Assembly: GCA_023249165.1 (NCBI GenBank)
Contig: JAHFDE010000098.1
Location: 1-8,015, forward strand
DNA: 8,015 nucleotides
Direction of reading: 5' to 3'
Source: Candidatus Methylomirabilota bacterium
GTDB lineage: Bacteria > Methylomirabilota > Methylomirabilia > Methylomirabilales > CSP1-5
Shown here: in pieces, positions 6,910 to 8,015 of the stretch
Position numbering within the stretch: position 1 is the first letter of the stretch
Layout: the number at the start of each line of letters is the position of its first letter
Notes under the pieces: generated by a model
Databases searched by the model: none
The model's input: only the letters and a program-made list of their open reading frames with translations
Told to the model about the DNA's origin: nothing
Program-made: the position numbers and the translations under genes

Positions 6910-6914
6910 CCCCT
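6910..6914 (-). promoter_or_regulatory. Shine-Dalgarno of gspE overlapping the gspF stop
   Basis: AGGGG on the minus strand shares bases with the TAG stop of gspF and lies 7 nt before the GTG start of gspE. It supports GTG at 6902 as the true start and implies coupled translation. A closer AAGGA is only 1 nt from the GTG and is too near to act. Confidence 0.55.
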
Positions 6915-8015
6915 ATCGGACGACTGATGCGAGATGAAAGATCGGGAGGTACATGGTAATCACGATTGCCGCGACGAACAGACCCATGGTGACCATGACG
7001 GCTGGCCCGAGGGCGGTGGCTAGCGCGGACAGATGGTATTCTAGCTCTTCTTCGAGGAAGTCCGCCACGTGGTGCAGCATCTCCTCCAGCCCACCGGTCC
7101 GCTCGCCGACACTCACCATCTCCAGGACCAGGGGCGGAGCCGCCTTAACCTGTTCCAGTGCCGCCGCAACCGAGGCCCCCGCTGTCACCGCGGGAATGGC
7201 CCGGTGAAGCGCCGCTTGAGCGGCCCGGTTATGCACAGACCCCGCGGCGACCTCGAGCGCCGGCACCATCGGCATCCCCCCGGCGGAGACCGTCCCCAAG
7301 GTTCGGCAGAAGGTCGCGAGGGAGAACCGCTGGATGATGGACCCAAGCAGGGGGAGGCGCAAGAAGAGCCGGTCGAGGCTGAGTCGGCCACCCTTCGTCC
7401 GGCGCCACTGCCACAGGCCGAGCAGGCCGAGGAGAGGGAGCGGGAGGGTGATCAGCAGGTACTCGCGGATCAGGCTGGTAAAGGACAGGAGGAGCCGGGT
7501 CGCGTACGGGAGTTGTGCCTCGAAGTCCAGGTAGATCTGCGAGAAGGAGGGGACGACCACGGTGAGCAGGAAGATCACGACCGCGATGGTCAGCACGAGG
7601 AGCATCGCTGGGTACAGCAGGGCCGACCCGAGCTTCTTTTGCAGGACGATGACCCGCTTGAGATGGGCAATGTATCGCGCCAGCGCCTCCGGCAGCTCCC
7701 CGCTCTTTTCGCCGACCCTGAGCGATGCCACATAGAGGGGGGAGAAGACGTCCGGGTGTTGCTCTGCTGCATCGGACAGCGAGGCGCCTCCCTTCACGGC
7801 CTCTCGGAGCTTTTCCAGGACCTGCCGGAGACGGGGATGGGTTTGCCGTGCCATGACGAGGTCGAGGGCAGAGAGGATTGGCAGGCCCGCCTTGATCAAG
7901 GCGAGCAACTCCTGGTTGAGGATCAGGAGGTCTTTTTTTTGGACTCGCCGCCAGGCAGCAGGGAGAGAGATGCGGAAGGGGGATCGAGAAGTGTGGGGAA
8001 GGACGTGGAAGACGT
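6913..8015 (-). CDS. gspF: Type II secretion platform protein GspF, 5' end cut off
   Basis: The frame stays open from the TAG at 6913-6915 to the right edge, giving about 366 visible codons. The first residues in the window read VFHVLPHTSRS and the start lies outside, probably 30-40 residues upstream for a 400-residue family. Two repeated cytoplasmic T2SSF domains are present. The first has LLALIKAGLPILSALD near the visible N-terminus and LRVGEKSGELPEAL; the second has FCRTLGTVSAGGMPMVPALE and VSVGERTGGLEEML. Three membrane helices are seen: around LLYPAMLLVLTIAVVIFLLT, around YLLITLPLPLLGLLGL, and at the C-terminus around AVMVTMGLFVAAIVITMYLP. GspF is the inner-membrane protein on which GspE acts. 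A TTG at 7908 is internal, not a start, because family sequence continues upstream. The gene precedes gspE, the reverse of the usual order. Confidence 0.93.
   Translation of the reverse strand, partial: VFHVLPHTSRSPFRISLPAAWRRVQKKDLLILNQELLALIKAGLPILSALDLVMARQTHPRLRQVLEKLREAVKGGASLSDAAEQHPDVFSPLYVASLRVGEKSGELPEALARYIAHLKRVIVLQKKLGSALLYPAMLLVLTIAVVIFLLTVVVPSFSQIYLDFEAQLPYATRLLLSFTSLIREYLLITLPLPLLGLLGLWQWRRTKGGRLSLDRLFLRLPLLGSIIQRFSLATFCRTLGTVSAGGMPMVPALEVAAGSVHNRAAQAALHRAIPAVTAGASVAAALEQVKAAPPLVLEMVSVGERTGGLEEMLHHVADFLEEELEYHLSALATALGPAVMVTMGLFVAAIVITMYLPIFHLASVVR
7933..7940 (-). repeat. A8 homopolymer inside gspF
   Basis: The coding strand carries eight consecutive A residues in codons CAA AAA AAA (Gln-Lys-Lys, followed by Asp). 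The run keeps the GspF frame open across family-consistent sequence on both sides, so it is not a frameshift here. It is a potential slippage site in otherwise GC-rich coding DNA. Confidence 0.7.

Noticed and set aside
5076..6959. 627-codon plus-strand reading frame opposite gspE
   Set aside because: It has the same codon-register mirror effect. The gspE frame has every catalytic motif, while the antisense product is rich in Asp, Gly, Leu and Arg without a family pattern.
7908..7908. TTG at 7908 as the gspF start
   Set aside because: The frame remains open to 8015 and encodes family-like sequence (KKDLLILNQE) directly before it, so this is an internal Leu codon of a gene cut by the window edge.

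Overview
The window comes from a GC-rich bacterium and is filled by one tightly packed operon read leftward on the minus strand. It encodes an inner-membrane platform, motor, outer-membrane secretin and pseudopilin of the type IV filament superfamily (type II secretion / type IV pilus). The secretin and pseudopilin mean a two-membrane (Gram-negative type) envelope. The lineage cannot be fixed from sequence alone. The gene set resembles the atypical type II systems of Desulfuromonadales-like and other environmental phyla (NC10, Acidobacteria and similar), which is a low-confidence guess.

Layout in transcription order, right to left: gspF-like membrane platform protein (cut by the right edge, open to 8015), gspE-like ATPase, pilM/gspL-like actin-fold protein, pilN-like, pilO-like, a pilP/gspC-like single-pass protein, a lipoprotein secretin with an N-terminal TPR module, and a gspG-like pseudopilin. 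Most junctions are overlaps or gaps of 1 to 12 nt, with Shine-Dalgarno sequences inside the preceding gene. No promoter lies inside the window, so it must be beyond 8015. No tRNA, rRNA, CRISPR or insertion sequence was seen, and no gene-free stretch reaches 300 bases.

The likely machine works as follows. GspE hydrolyses ATP against GspF and the PilM cytoplasmic ring. PilN and PilO form the periplasmic/inner-membrane frame. The PilP/GspC-like protein links the frame to the secretin, and the GspG-like subunit polymerises into a short pseudopilus. The parts list is a hybrid: E, F, G and a GspC-like topology from type II secretion, and M-N-O from type IV pili. Only one pseudopilin is visible, and there is no prepilin peptidase, minor pseudopilin, retraction ATPase or recognisable cargo, so those must be elsewhere.

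The main non-coding structure is at the left edge, just past the pseudopilin stop. Two blocks of 7-bp tandem repeats face each other and form a 27-nt imperfect inverted repeat, mismatched at one position in every seven. Two very long plus-strand reading frames (664 and 627 codons) are codon-register shadows of real minus-strand genes and are not annotated.
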